NCBI RefSeq assembly: GCF_013249045.1
Contig: NZ_JABRWP010000005.1
Span: 310,001 to 374,000 of the forward strand
Length of the DNA stretch: 64,000 nucleotides
Source of the DNA: Winogradskyella eckloniae
GTDB lineage: Bacteria; Bacteroidota; Bacteroidia; Flavobacteriales; Flavobacteriaceae
Direction: 5' to 3'
Shown here: positions 55,156 to 62,564 of the stretch, one piece after another
How the letters are laid out: each line of letters begins with the position of its first letter
Numbering within the stretch: the first letter of the stretch is position 1
Program-made: the position numbers and the translations under genes
The notes under the pieces: model-generated
Database searches by the model: none
What the model was told of the DNA's origin: nothing
The model's input: the letters and a program-made list of their open reading frames with translations, nothing else

Positions 55156-55726
55156 GTTTCAATCTGTTTTCTGGTTTCAAATATTGCTCTAATAGTATTG
55201 CCAATTTTTTTCGTGCTCTAAAAAGCTTCACTTTTACAGTATTCGCTTCAATATTAATAATACTCGATATTTCATCTAAAGATAATTCTTCAAAATAAAA
55301 TAGCGTTAATAATGCGCTACTATCTTCTGGCAACATATTAACACACCTTTTAATTAAAGCATGTCTTTCTTCCTTTATTAAATGGTCTAAAGCATTGTCT
55401 ATGGTGTCTAATTTGTTAAAGGTAAATTCATCAATAGCCACATCATTGATATGCTTTTTATTCTTTTTTATGCGGTCTAGACAAGTATTGTAGGTCACTC
55501 TATAAATCCAAGTAGAAAATTTAGAATCACCTTTAAAATTATCTAATGACCTAAACACTTTTACAAATGTATCTTGTGCCACTTCTTCGGCCTCTTCTCT
55601 ATGTTTTAACATTCTAAAAGCCAAGGTAAACACCAAATCCTTATAACGATTTACCAATTGCGCATACGCTTTAGTGTTGCCATTATGTATAGCGTTGATT
55701 AGTATTTGGTCGTCGTTGGTGGTCAT
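55142..55726 (-). CDS. ECF RNA polymerase sigma factor (operon 2)
   Basis: A 194-residue ECF sigma with region 2 (YAQLVNRYKDLVFTLAFRM, EEAEEVAQDTFVKVFRSL, STWIYRVTYNTCLDRIKK) and region 4 (LTLFYFEELSLDEISSIINIEANTVKVKLFRARKKL). It is distinct from the operon 1 sigma in the linker and in region 4. The upstream region 55727-55871 is AT-rich, divergent from the DUF6249 gene at 55872. Target genes are not readable. Confidence 0.93.
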   Translation of the reverse strand: MTTNDDQILINAIHNGNTKAYAQLVNRYKDLVFTLAFRMLKHREEAEEVAQDTFVKVFRSLDNFKGDSKFSTWIYRVTYNTCLDRIKKNKKHINDVAIDEFTFNKLDTIDNALDHLIKEERHALIKRCVNMLPEDSSALLTLFYFEELSLDEISSIINIEANTVKVKLFRARKKLAILLEQYLKPENRLKHESG

Positions 55727-55871
55727 TATATTAGTATAGACGACAAAACTTTAATGAAGGTTACACTAAAATAAATATTTATTTTTTTTTACGAAAAGTG
55801 TAACCTAAGATTAATTAGCATCGTCATAAGCTATGAAACAAATAAATTTAATCAATTAAAAATCGAACATT

Positions 55872-56213
55872 ATGAATGAAGAAATATTAATCCCAATAAG
55901 TTTATTCTTATCTATTTTTGGAATTGTATATCTATACTTTTCCACCCGAAACAAAGAACGTTTAGCACTTATAGAAAAAGGTGCTGATGCCAGTATTTTT
56001 AACATAGGTAAAAGATCTGGCTCCTCTTGGAAAGTAGTTGTAATTAATGTGGCTTTTCTATTAATGGGAATTGGTCTTGGGTTTTTCTTAGCGATTCTTA
56101 TAGAAAACTATACTGGTATCAATGATAACGCTGTTTATCCTGCTTTAATATTCTTAATGTCTGGTGTTGGCTTGTATGTAGGTTTTACGCAAACAAAAAA
56201 ACACGTCGATTAA
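55872..56213 (+). CDS. DUF6249 domain inner-membrane protein
   Basis: A 113-residue protein with three membrane helices: LIPISLFLSIFGIVYLYF (1-20), VVVINVAFLLMGIGLGFFLAIL (about 54-75) and YPALIFLMSGVGLYVGF (about 88-104). The loop after the first helix, TRNKERLALIEKGADASIF, is the DUF6249 signature (RhaRLALIEKG). The role is unknown. It is divergent from the sigma operon, a position often taken by members of the same regulon. It is followed by a terminator. Confidence 0.8.
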   Translation: MNEEILIPISLFLSIFGIVYLYFSTRNKERLALIEKGADASIFNIGKRSGSSWKVVVINVAFLLMGIGLGFFLAILIENYTGINDNAVYPALIFLMSGVGLYVGFTQTKKHVD

Positions 56214-56244
56214 TTAAGAATCACTGTAATGAATAACATCAACT

Positions 56245-56271
56245 AACGTCTCATAATTGAGGCGTTTTTTT
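56245..56271 (+). terminator. Terminator after the DUF6249 gene
   Basis: AACGTCTCA (56245-56253) and TGAGGCGTT (56258-56266) form a 9-bp stem with one G-T pair and a 4-nt loop, then seven T in all. Confidence 0.8.
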
Positions 56272-56314
56272 ATGCCTATAAATGATGTATCTTTAAAATC
56301 TATAAAACTTAGGC

Positions 56315-57292
56315 ATGTACAAAATTCTATTTTCGCTTCTTTGTATTGGGCAATTGTCGTTTGCACAGATTGTTATTAAAGATAGTATTTCTAATTATCC
56401 TGTAAGTTACGCTACCATTTCTTTTGGTAATGGTAATGGTATTTTTGCAGATGATGAAGGTGTATTTATCTTTACTGAAAAATTATATCCAGATATCGAT
56501 TCGCTTTTTATATCTGCGATAGGATTTAAAGATCTAAACGTTTCTACAAAAAACTTACCTAAAGCATTGATAATGCAAGCGCAGTCGCATCAATTAGATG
56601 AAGTAATGCTTAACTTAAAAAAGGACAGAAAATTTAAGGAAGATAAACTAAAACCGTCCTTAGATGATGACTATTATAATTGTTGGTTACCGACTATAGA
56701 ATCTGAAATTGCCGTGTATTTCCCAAAAACGACCACTCAAGATCAAAACTTAAAAACCATATTTTTCCCTATTGCTTTAGAGTCTAAGGATTGGGAAAAA
56801 CGAAATAAAAAAAACAGCGAAAAAAAGAAATTCTCAACCTTATTTAAAGTTCAATTTTACGACAACAACAATGGTATTCCTGGTAATGTGCTTACCTATG
56901 AAACTATAGTATTTAGAGCTACTGAAAAAGATGGTGATGCGTATGAGCTAAATGTAGATGATTATAATATACGTGTACCAGATAATGGTTTTTTTGTGTC
57001 GCTACAAGTATTAGGCTATACCAATAAAGCCGGAAAATTACTACCCAACAAAAAGTACAAAGAGATTGAATCTAAAGATGGTAAAATAGTAAAAATACCA
57101 ACCAACTTTAGGCCGTTACTACCATTTACAAGTGAAGTTGAAGGGAAAAACACCTTTATAAAACGCGTATTTATTAATGGAAATAATTGGGTAAATTTTG
57201 ATAAAGGAAATAAATTTACCTCTAGCCTATTAGATAAAAACCTCTTTAATTATGGTATTGGTATTACCTACAAAACATACAAAGATGAATGA
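56315..57292 (+). CDS. Secreted carboxypeptidase-like protein, paralogue of 24335-25258
   Basis: A 325-residue protein with a signal peptide (MYKILFSLLCIGQLSFAQ). A carboxypeptidase-like regulatory domain occupies about 20-95 (VVIKDSISNYPVSYATISF, FADDEGVFIFTE), followed by a beta-rich C-terminal part with FKVQFYDNNNGIPGNVL and NIRVPDNGFFVSLQVLGY. These parallel the features of the protein at 24335. It has a -7-like TATCTTTA near 56288. Its stop overlaps the DoxX-type gene start in ATGAATGA (57285-57292), so translation is coupled. Confidence 0.75.
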   Translation: MYKILFSLLCIGQLSFAQIVIKDSISNYPVSYATISFGNGNGIFADDEGVFIFTEKLYPDIDSLFISAIGFKDLNVSTKNLPKALIMQAQSHQLDEVMLNLKKDRKFKEDKLKPSLDDDYYNCWLPTIESEIAVYFPKTTTQDQNLKTIFFPIALESKDWEKRNKKNSEKKKFSTLFKVQFYDNNNGIPGNVLTYETIVFRATEKDGDAYELNVDDYNIRVPDNGFFVSLQVLGYTNKAGKLLPNKKYKEIESKDGKIVKIPTNFRPLLPFTSEVEGKNTFIKRVFINGNNWVNFDKGNKFTSSLLDKNLFNYGIGITYKTYKDE

Positions 57293-57641
57293 GCCATTAG
57301 GCCTTTACGTCATGGCTGGCATATATGGTCTTGCAGGTATAATGCATTTTATTAAACCTAAGATGTACATGCGCATTATGCCAAACTATTTACCTTACCA
57401 TAAAACTTTGGTTTATCTCAGCGGTTTAGCTGAAATAGTGTTAGGTATAGGACTCTGCATTCCGGTTTTAAAAACAAGTTCTATTTATGGCATAATTGTA
57501 ATGCTAACAGTCTTTCTATTGGTGCATTTTTATATGTTATCGAGCAAAAAAGCAGCCGCAGGATTCCCAAAATGGGTTTTAGTATTACGTTTACCGCTAC
57601 AATTTGTTTTGATGTATTGGGCTTGGACGTATTTAAATTAA
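57285..57641 (+). CDS. DoxX-like family membrane protein
   Basis: A 118-residue protein with four membrane helices (MAGIYGLAGIMHFI, LVYLSGLAEIVLGIGLCIPV, IYGIIVMLTVFLLVHFYML, WVLVLRLPLQFVLMYWAW) and the AGIMHF/FIKPKMY start of DoxX-like proteins. The function is unknown; relatives associate with quinone or redox systems. The ATG at 57285 is set by the overlap with the preceding stop; a longer frame from 57252 would lie inside that gene. It is followed after 6 bp by the MFS gene. Confidence 0.85.
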   Translation: MNEPLGLYVMAGIYGLAGIMHFIKPKMYMRIMPNYLPYHKTLVYLSGLAEIVLGIGLCIPVLKTSSIYGIIVMLTVFLLVHFYMLSSKKAAAGFPKWVLVLRLPLQFVLMYWAWTYLN

Positions 57642-57647
57642 TAACTA

Positions 57648-58817
57648 TTGAAAGCAGCAACATCCACAAGAGTATTACCTATTATTATTTTCTCACAGTT
57701 TTGCTGTACATCATTGTGGTTTGCAGGTAACTCAATCATAGAGGATTTAATTTTATTTTTTCAATTAAGTCCTGAATCCTTAGGCTACATAAGCTCGTCA
57801 GTTCAGTTTGGGTTTATCATAGGCACTTTTATTTTTGCCATCTTTACACTTAGTGATCGCTATTCTCCTTCACGTATTTTCTTCATTTGCGCTGTGATTG
57901 CTGCGCTATGTAACTTAGGCATATTGTACCAAAACAATACCATGACAACATTACTGGTCTTTCGATTTTTAACTGGGTTTAGCTTAGCTGGTATTTACCC
58001 AATAGGAATGAAAATTGCAGCAGATCATTTTGAAAAAGGATTAGGAAAATCACTTAGTTTTTTAATTGCTGCTCTGGTTTTAGGAACTGCTTTTCCGTAT
58101 TTAATAACATCTTTTAACTTAAACCTAAAATGGGAAATGGTGATTTGGGTCACGTCGTCCTTAGCTGTATTAGGAGGCATTTTAATTTTAATGTTTGTAC
58201 CAGATGGTCCTTATCAAAAATTAGCTCAAAAATTTGAAATATCTAAAATATTACAGGTGTTTAAGGATAAAGCATTTAAATCTGCAGCCTTTGGCTACTT
58301 TGGACATATGTGGGAACTTTATGCCTTCTGGACGTTTGTTCCTGTTTTACTAATAACACATGCGCAATTTCATACTGCAGAATTGAATATCCCTTTATTT
58401 TCTTTTATAATAATTGCTTCTGGTGCTGTATCTTGTGTCATAGGTGGATTTATATCTTCTAAATTGGGCATAAAAAAAACGGCAATTTTATCGCTTAGTA
58501 TATCTGGCATTTGTTGCCTATTGTCACCTGTTTTTTTTATGATTAGCTCTAGTTTTGTGTTTATAGTATTTCTAATAATTTGGGGAATGGCAGTAATTGC
58601 AGATTCGCCTTTGTTCTCCACAATGGTTGCACAAAATTGCGACTCTAATGCTAAAGGTACTGCCCTAACTATTGTTAACTGTATTGGTTTTTCAATAACA
58701 ATTATTAGTATACAATTACTCAACGCCCTAATAACCTATCAAAACTACATACAATTTGCGTTTATGGTATTGGCCATAGGACCAATTCTAGGCTTAATCG
58801 CTCTGAAAAAAAGATAG
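57648..58817 (+). CDS. MFS transporter
   Basis: A 389-residue major facilitator with 12 predicted helices. It starts SRVLPIIIFSQFCCTSLWFAGNSI after a TTG at 57648 (no ATG in frame before the first helix); the loop between helices 2 and 3 is FTLSDRYSPSRIFF, an MFS motif-A relative. Substrate: unknown; the TSLWFAGN start is like the cyanate/purine-type MFS of this phylum. It is the third gene of the 56315 operon and converges on the dipeptidase gene by 1 bp. Confidence 0.85.
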   Translation: MKAATSTRVLPIIIFSQFCCTSLWFAGNSIIEDLILFFQLSPESLGYISSSVQFGFIIGTFIFAIFTLSDRYSPSRIFFICAVIAALCNLGILYQNNTMTTLLVFRFLTGFSLAGIYPIGMKIAADHFEKGLGKSLSFLIAALVLGTAFPYLITSFNLNLKWEMVIWVTSSLAVLGGILILMFVPDGPYQKLAQKFEISKILQVFKDKAFKSAAFGYFGHMWELYAFWTFVPVLLITHAQFHTAELNIPLFSFIIIASGAVSCVIGGFISSKLGIKKTAILSLSISGICCLLSPVFFMISSSFVFIVFLIIWGMAVIADSPLFSTMVAQNCDSNAKGTALTIVNCIGFSITIISIQLLNALITYQNYIQFAFMVLAIGPILGLIALKKR

Positions 58818-58818
58818 G

Positions 58819-59496
58819 TTATTCTATTTCAAAATCAAAAAACGTTTTAGGAAAAGGTTCCCAACGCAAAGTGAAATGCCACCATTCTTTTGGGTAATTT
58901 CTAAAGTTATGCTTTTTCATAACGTTTTGAAGTAATTCTCTATTACGCCTTTGATCATCGTTTAAATCCTCATCTGCAACCCAAGATGCTTCACCAAAAA
59001 AATCAAAAGGACTTCCCATGTCTAATGGCTCACCAGTTTCGCCATCTGCAATGGTTAAATCTAAAGTACTGCCTCTACTATGACCAGAACGCGATGCTAT
59101 ATAACCCGATTTAAATAAATTACGTTTATCTACATCTGGATAAAACTGCTGTTTCATAATAGTATCATTTAAGTCTTTTGCCCAACGAATAAAATGATTT
59201 ACAGCGCGCTGTGGTCTATAGCCATCATAAACTTTTAAACAGAGATTTTGTTGATGTAAATCTTGTTGTACCAGTTTTAATTTTTCTGCCGCAGCTTGCG
59301 TTAAAATTAATCGATTGGTCTTATAACCATCAATCGTATCACCTACAAAATTATTCGTCGTAAAATAGCGTAATTCTACATCAATATCTGGTATAATAGT
59401 ATCTACATATACAAATCCATCTGGCAAGGCTTTCTTGTCTTGAAAACCCAACAATACAACTAAACTTAACAGGTAAAAAAATGTCTTATAATTCAT
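58819..59496 (-). CDS. D-alanyl-D-alanine dipeptidase, M15 (VanX-type)
   Basis: The 225-residue product has a signal peptide (NYKTFFYLLSLVVLLGF; the start at 59496 is preferred over an earlier in-frame codon). The M15D zinc motifs are RSGHSRGSTLDLTIAD (His and Asp ligands) and PKEWWHFTLR (catalytic Glu and third ligand His), with an upstream YDGYRPQRAVNHF loop. In VanX this hydrolyses D-Ala-D-Ala; a chromosomal copy in a bacterium with a periplasm more likely recycles peptidoglycan peptides. There are no vanH/vanA genes nearby, so resistance is not suggested. Confidence 0.9.
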   Translation of the reverse strand: MNYKTFFYLLSLVVLLGFQDKKALPDGFVYVDTIIPDIDVELRYFTTNNFVGDTIDGYKTNRLILTQAAAEKLKLVQQDLHQQNLCLKVYDGYRPQRAVNHFIRWAKDLNDTIMKQQFYPDVDKRNLFKSGYIASRSGHSRGSTLDLTIADGETGEPLDMGSPFDFFGEASWVADEDLNDDQRRNRELLQNVMKKHNFRNYPKEWWHFTLRWEPFPKTFFDFEIE

Positions 59497-60005
59497 ATCG
59501 ATTACTAAATTAATCAAAAAAACTAATCTTCTAATTGTTTTAAGTGAATGAAAATAGATTGTGAAACTTTAAGACGATATAATTACAAGGGCACGAAAGA
59601 AAATTAATATTTTGAAGTTGGTAACAGCTATAAAAACAAAAAACCGAGATCCCTCAATCTCGGTTTTCGTTTATTTGCTTTTTTACTATGTCGGTAGATT
59701 TAGGGTTTCTAATTAAACACAACACAAGGCAAATATTAATTAATTAATCCATTGAACTAAAAACTAAATTTTAGTACATGTCAAATATATAATTCATTTT
59801 CAATTCACACGCTAAAAAACCAATTTAATCGATGAAATGCACTTAATTTTAACATTTATAGACGAAATAACGTATTTTACCGATAAAACACCTAGCGCAA
59901 TAATTAAAAAATCATGGTTTAAAAACATAAAAAAAGAGAAAATACGTTACTAATTATAATATTCAATACTAATTAAATTAACTTTATAATCTTAAATCAC
60001 ATAAA
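59497..60005. other. 509-bp intergenic region with orphan hairpin
   Basis: No coding frame of substance is visible. It contains a strong hairpin, AAAACCGAGAT (59640-59650) with ATCTCGGTTTT (59657-59667), with six or more T on the minus strand, although no minus-strand gene ends to its right. A minus-strand RNA from around 59780 (a TATATTTG element lies at 59789-59782) to 59635 would be about 145 nt. The rest, 59670-60005, is AT-rich and holds the promoter region of the next gene. Confidence 0.5.
59640..59667 (-). terminator. Orphan terminator-like hairpin
   Basis: Eleven-base-pair stem AAAACCGAGAT / ATCTCGGTTTT with a 6-nt loop; on the minus strand it is followed by further T. On the plus strand the T-run is interrupted. 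No annotated minus-strand gene lies upstream, so it marks a possible small RNA. Confidence 0.6.
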
Positions 60006-60935
60006 ATGAAACCATATTTAGTCCTTCTTATAGTTTTAGTGTCTTTTGTTAGTTTTGGTCAAGACAATTTATTCACAGAAAAGGAACTTTCTATAACTAA
60101 ACACATAGATGGAACATTATTAGAGCCTAAAATAGATTCAAAAAAAACGAATCTTGTCATTATTATTGCTGGCTCTGGACCTACAAATAGAGATGGTAAT
60201 CAGAATTTTTTAAAAAATAACTCTTTAAAAAAGTTAGCAGAACATCTTTCAAACAATGAGATATCTACCTTTAGATACGACAAACGTATTGTAAAGCAAA
60301 TATTAACAAACAATGTGGACGATAACATAATGTTTGATGATTTTGTTTCAGACGCTTCTGATGTCATTGAGTATTTCAAATCCACAGAACGTTATAATAA
60401 AATCTACATTATTGGTCATAGCCAAGGGAGTTTAGTTGGTATGCTTGCCGCAAATGACAATGTCGATGGATTTATTTCTTTGGCTGGTGCAGGTAATAAT
60501 ATTGGCGATGTACTGGTTGAACAGGTTTCTAACATGTCACCTGCTCTAGGCAAAGAAACACAACGTGTCGTAGACACCCTAAAAACCGGAAAATCTACGA
60601 CAGATTACCCAAACGAACTAGCGTCTTTATTTGGACCTAATATTCAAAAATTTATGATCAATTGGATGTCTTACAATCCTACAGAAATCATTAAAACTTT
60701 AGACATACCAATATTAATAATTAATGGCACTAAAGATCTTCAGGTTTCAGTAAAAGAAGCAGAACTCCTAAAAAATGCTAATGATAAAGCTCAATTAGAA
60801 ATTATTGAAAAGATGAATCATGTTTTGTTTGAAATAGAAGGCGATGACTTAGAAAATTCAAAATCCTATAACGAAGCCTTTAGACCTATTTCTCCTCAAC
60901 TAATTGCAACAATCACTGCGTTTATTCAATCATAA
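60006..60935 (+). CDS. Secreted alpha/beta hydrolase
   Basis: A 309-residue protein with a signal peptide (KPYLVLLIVLVSFVSFG). The alpha/beta hydrolase core has LVIIIAGSGPTNRDGN (oxyanion loop), IIGHSQGSLVGML (nucleophile elbow GHSQG), the acid in INGTKDLQVSVKEAE and the His in MNHVLFEIEG. This resembles secreted esterases of the YqiA/estA-like group; the substrate is unknown. It is monocistronic with a terminator after it, and hairpins flank it on both sides. Confidence 0.85.
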   Translation: MKPYLVLLIVLVSFVSFGQDNLFTEKELSITKHIDGTLLEPKIDSKKTNLVIIIAGSGPTNRDGNQNFLKNNSLKKLAEHLSNNEISTFRYDKRIVKQILTNNVDDNIMFDDFVSDASDVIEYFKSTERYNKIYIIGHSQGSLVGMLAANDNVDGFISLAGAGNNIGDVLVEQVSNMSPALGKETQRVVDTLKTGKSTTDYPNELASLFGPNIQKFMINWMSYNPTEIIKTLDIPILIINGTKDLQVSVKEAELLKNANDKAQLEIIEKMNHVLFEIEGDDLENSKSYNEAFRPISPQLIATITAFIQS

Positions 60936-60960
60936 GAGAATCTAACATATAACATTATTA

Positions 60961-60987
60961 AAGCATCTTCTTCCAGATGCTTTTTTT
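60961..60987 (+). terminator. Terminator after the secreted hydrolase
   Basis: AAGCATCT (60961-60968) and AGATGCTT (60975-60982) form an 8-bp stem with a 6-nt loop, and the T-run extends to 60987 (seven T). Confidence 0.85.
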
Positions 60988-61006
60988 ATACCATAACCTA
61001 TAAAAA

Positions 61007-61040
61007 TGAAAAAGCATCCCAACCACGAGATGCCTTTTTC
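61007..61040 (-). terminator. Orphan minus-strand terminator-like hairpin
   Basis: On the minus strand GGCATC-type sequence at 61033-61028 pairs with GATGC at 61017-61013, and A/T pairs extend it past a one-base bulge; five T follow. There is no minus-strand gene to its right within the window, so it suggests a small RNA. Confidence 0.5.
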
Positions 61041-61279
61041 TAACTAACCAACCAATTGTAATGTTTCTACTTCGTAGTAGTGTTATTTTAAAATAACTAA
61101 AGTAATTTTCATTACAATTAATAGTAAACAAATGCTGTGCCAAAGTTTATTTAAAATAATTTTTAATTTTTATGTAACACTTAAATAAGTTTGGATACTA
61201 ATATAATAAGTTATATCTTTATGATATTATTTTAATATCATATTAAATTATAACCATTACTAACCTTTTAAACTTATAT

Positions 61280-62143
61280 ATGATGACAGAAGAAAAAATT
61301 ATTGTTCCGGCGAATGGCTACCTCATGCTATTTTTATTTTTAATTTTATTTATTGGCAGTATTGCCCTTATCCCAATTACAAAAACAGGTTGGTCTATAT
61401 TTGGTATAGTCGCAGCTTTAATGTTAGCTTTTGGCTTTTTAATGGTACAACCCAATGGCTCTAGAGTATTACTCCTATTCGGAAAATATGTAGGTACCGT
61501 AAAGAAAAATGGGTTTTACTGGGTGAATCCGTTCTATTCTAAGAAAAAAATCTCATTAAGAGCGAGTAATTTTGATAGCGAACGCTTAAAAGTAAACGAC
61601 AAACTAGGAAACCCTATTATGATTAGTACTATTTTAGTTTGGCGTGTACATAACACATATAAAGCAGCTTTTGATGTAGATAATTACGAAAACTTTGTAC
61701 GTGTACAAACCGATGCTGCGGTTAGAAAATTGGCAAGTATGTATCCTTATGATAATTTTGCAGATGAAGGACATGATGAAGATATCACATTGCGCTCTAG
61801 TGTAAATGAAGTGAGCACAGCATTAGAAAAAGAAATTGACGAACGTTTATCCATAGCAGGTATTGAAGTCCTAGAAGCACGAATTGGATATTTAGCCTAT
61901 GCCCAAGAAATCGCAAATGCTATGCTTAAGCGTCAACAAGCAACTGCTATTGTAGCCGCAAGACACAAAATTGTAGAAGGTGCTGTGAGTATGGTAGAAA
62001 TGGCTATTGAAGAACTCAATAAAAAACAAGTTGTCGATTTAGACGAAGAACGTAAAGCAGCAATGGTAAGTAATCTTATGGTTGTACTTTGTGGCGATAA
62101 AGATGCTTCTCCAATAGTAAATACAGGAACTCTAAATCATTAG
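61280..62143 (+). CDS. SPFH-domain (stomatin/flotillin-like) membrane protein
   Basis: A 287-residue protein. Two N-terminal membrane helices (LMLFLFLILFIGSIALI, 11-28; FGIVAALMLAFGFLMV, 37-53) are followed by the SPFH domain (about 60-240): PNGSRVLLLFGKYVGTVKKNGFYWV, VQTDAAVRKLASMYPYD, ISIEV-like IAGIEVLEARIGYLAYAQEIANAMLKRQQATAI. SPFH proteins scaffold membrane microdomains and regulate proteases; this one heads a cluster with a decayed small gene, an RHH protein and a DUF819 permease. Its start is the first of two adjacent ATG codons. Confidence 0.88.
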   Translation: MMTEEKIIVPANGYLMLFLFLILFIGSIALIPITKTGWSIFGIVAALMLAFGFLMVQPNGSRVLLLFGKYVGTVKKNGFYWVNPFYSKKKISLRASNFDSERLKVNDKLGNPIMISTILVWRVHNTYKAAFDVDNYENFVRVQTDAAVRKLASMYPYDNFADEGHDEDITLRSSVNEVSTALEKEIDERLSIAGIEVLEARIGYLAYAQEIANAMLKRQQATAIVAARHKIVEGAVSMVEMAIEELNKKQVVDLDEERKAAMVSNLMVVLCGDKDASPIVNTGTLNH

Positions 62144-62146
62144 AAT

Positions 62147-62322
62147 ATGAAAGAATATAAAGTGATTCAACCTAAATTAGGTTTTATTTTTATCTTTAAA
62201 TTAAAAATTGAAAATATCATGTACTTTTAGTGTAAAGTCTAAAAAGAAGGCTTGATAAGCTGGCAATAACGGAGGAAATCTAAATTACATTACTACTAGA
62301 AAAGAAAATTAAAATTATTAAA
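62147..62322 (+). pseudogene. Possible remnant of a DUF4177-like small gene
   Basis: An ATG 3 bp after the SPFH stop opens MKEYKVIQPKLGF, the usual start of DUF4177 proteins, but the frame stops after 27 codons (62230). The end of the gap reads ITLLLEKKIK in another frame (62284 onward), which matches the C-terminal strand of that family just before the RHH start. The middle is shifted or lost. This reading rests on short matches; the gap could instead be noncoding. Confidence 0.35.
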
Positions 62323-62502
62323 ATGTCTAAAAAGAAAGCATTTGCATTACGAATAAATGAAGATATGCTTAAAGCGATTGAAAAATGGGCTTCAGACGAG
62401 TTCCGCAGTACCAATGGCCAAATAGAATGGATGCTCATGCAATATCTTAAAGCACAGAATAGGCAACCTAAACCAAAGGATAAAACTATAGAAAAAAAGT
62501 GA
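62323..62502 (+). CDS. Arc-type ribbon-helix-helix DNA-binding protein
   Basis: A 59-residue protein too short for most gene callers. KKKAFALRINEDMLKAIEKWA forms the strand and first helix of a ribbon-helix-helix, and RSTNGQIEWMLMQYLK the second, followed by a Lys-rich tail (QPKPKDKTIEKK). RHH dimers bind DNA with the paired strand and repress nearby promoters. It lies between the SPFH gene and the DUF819 gene, 179 bp after the SPFH stop, and may autoregulate the cluster. The stop codon is inside a terminator stem. Confidence 0.8.
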   Translation: MSKKKAFALRINEDMLKAIEKWASDEFRSTNGQIEWMLMQYLKAQNRQPKPKDKTIEKK

Positions 62503-62522
62503 TCGGAAACGGTCACTTTTTT
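62492..62522 (+). terminator. Terminator overlapping the RHH gene stop
   Basis: GTGATCG (62499-62505) and CGGTCAC (62510-62516) pair around a GAAA tetraloop, extended by A/T pairs; six T follow the stem. The stem includes the stop codon of the RHH gene, so translation and termination may influence each other. Confidence 0.85.
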
Positions 62523-62564
62523 AGTTTTTAATTTTTGTATTTTGCGATTAAATACCGTTAAATT

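Larger units (their letters stand above)
60936..61279. other. 344-bp intergenic region with two hairpins and a palindrome
   Basis: It begins with the hydrolase terminator (60961-60987). A second hairpin at 61009-61039 is a terminator on the minus strand. A perfect 16-bp palindrome, GTTATTTTAAAATAAC, lies at 61082-61097. No gene on the minus strand ends here, so a minus-strand RNA starting near 61130-61190 is possible. The rest is AT-rich, with the SPFH gene promoter near its right end. Confidence 0.5.

Noticed and set aside
58370..58723. 117-codon frame opposite the MFS transporter
   Set aside because: Antisense to conserved transmembrane helices; the product is hydrophobic low complexity with no recognisable features.
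58819..59496. Vancomycin resistance (VanX)
   Set aside because: The protein has the M15D motifs, but vanH, vanA and vanS/R are absent and the organism is Gram-negative-type; a peptidoglycan turnover role is more likely.
60958..61143. 61-codon minus-strand frame in the gap after the secreted hydrolase
   Set aside because: It runs through two hairpins with T-runs and a palindrome; the product has no recognisable features, so the region reads as noncoding.
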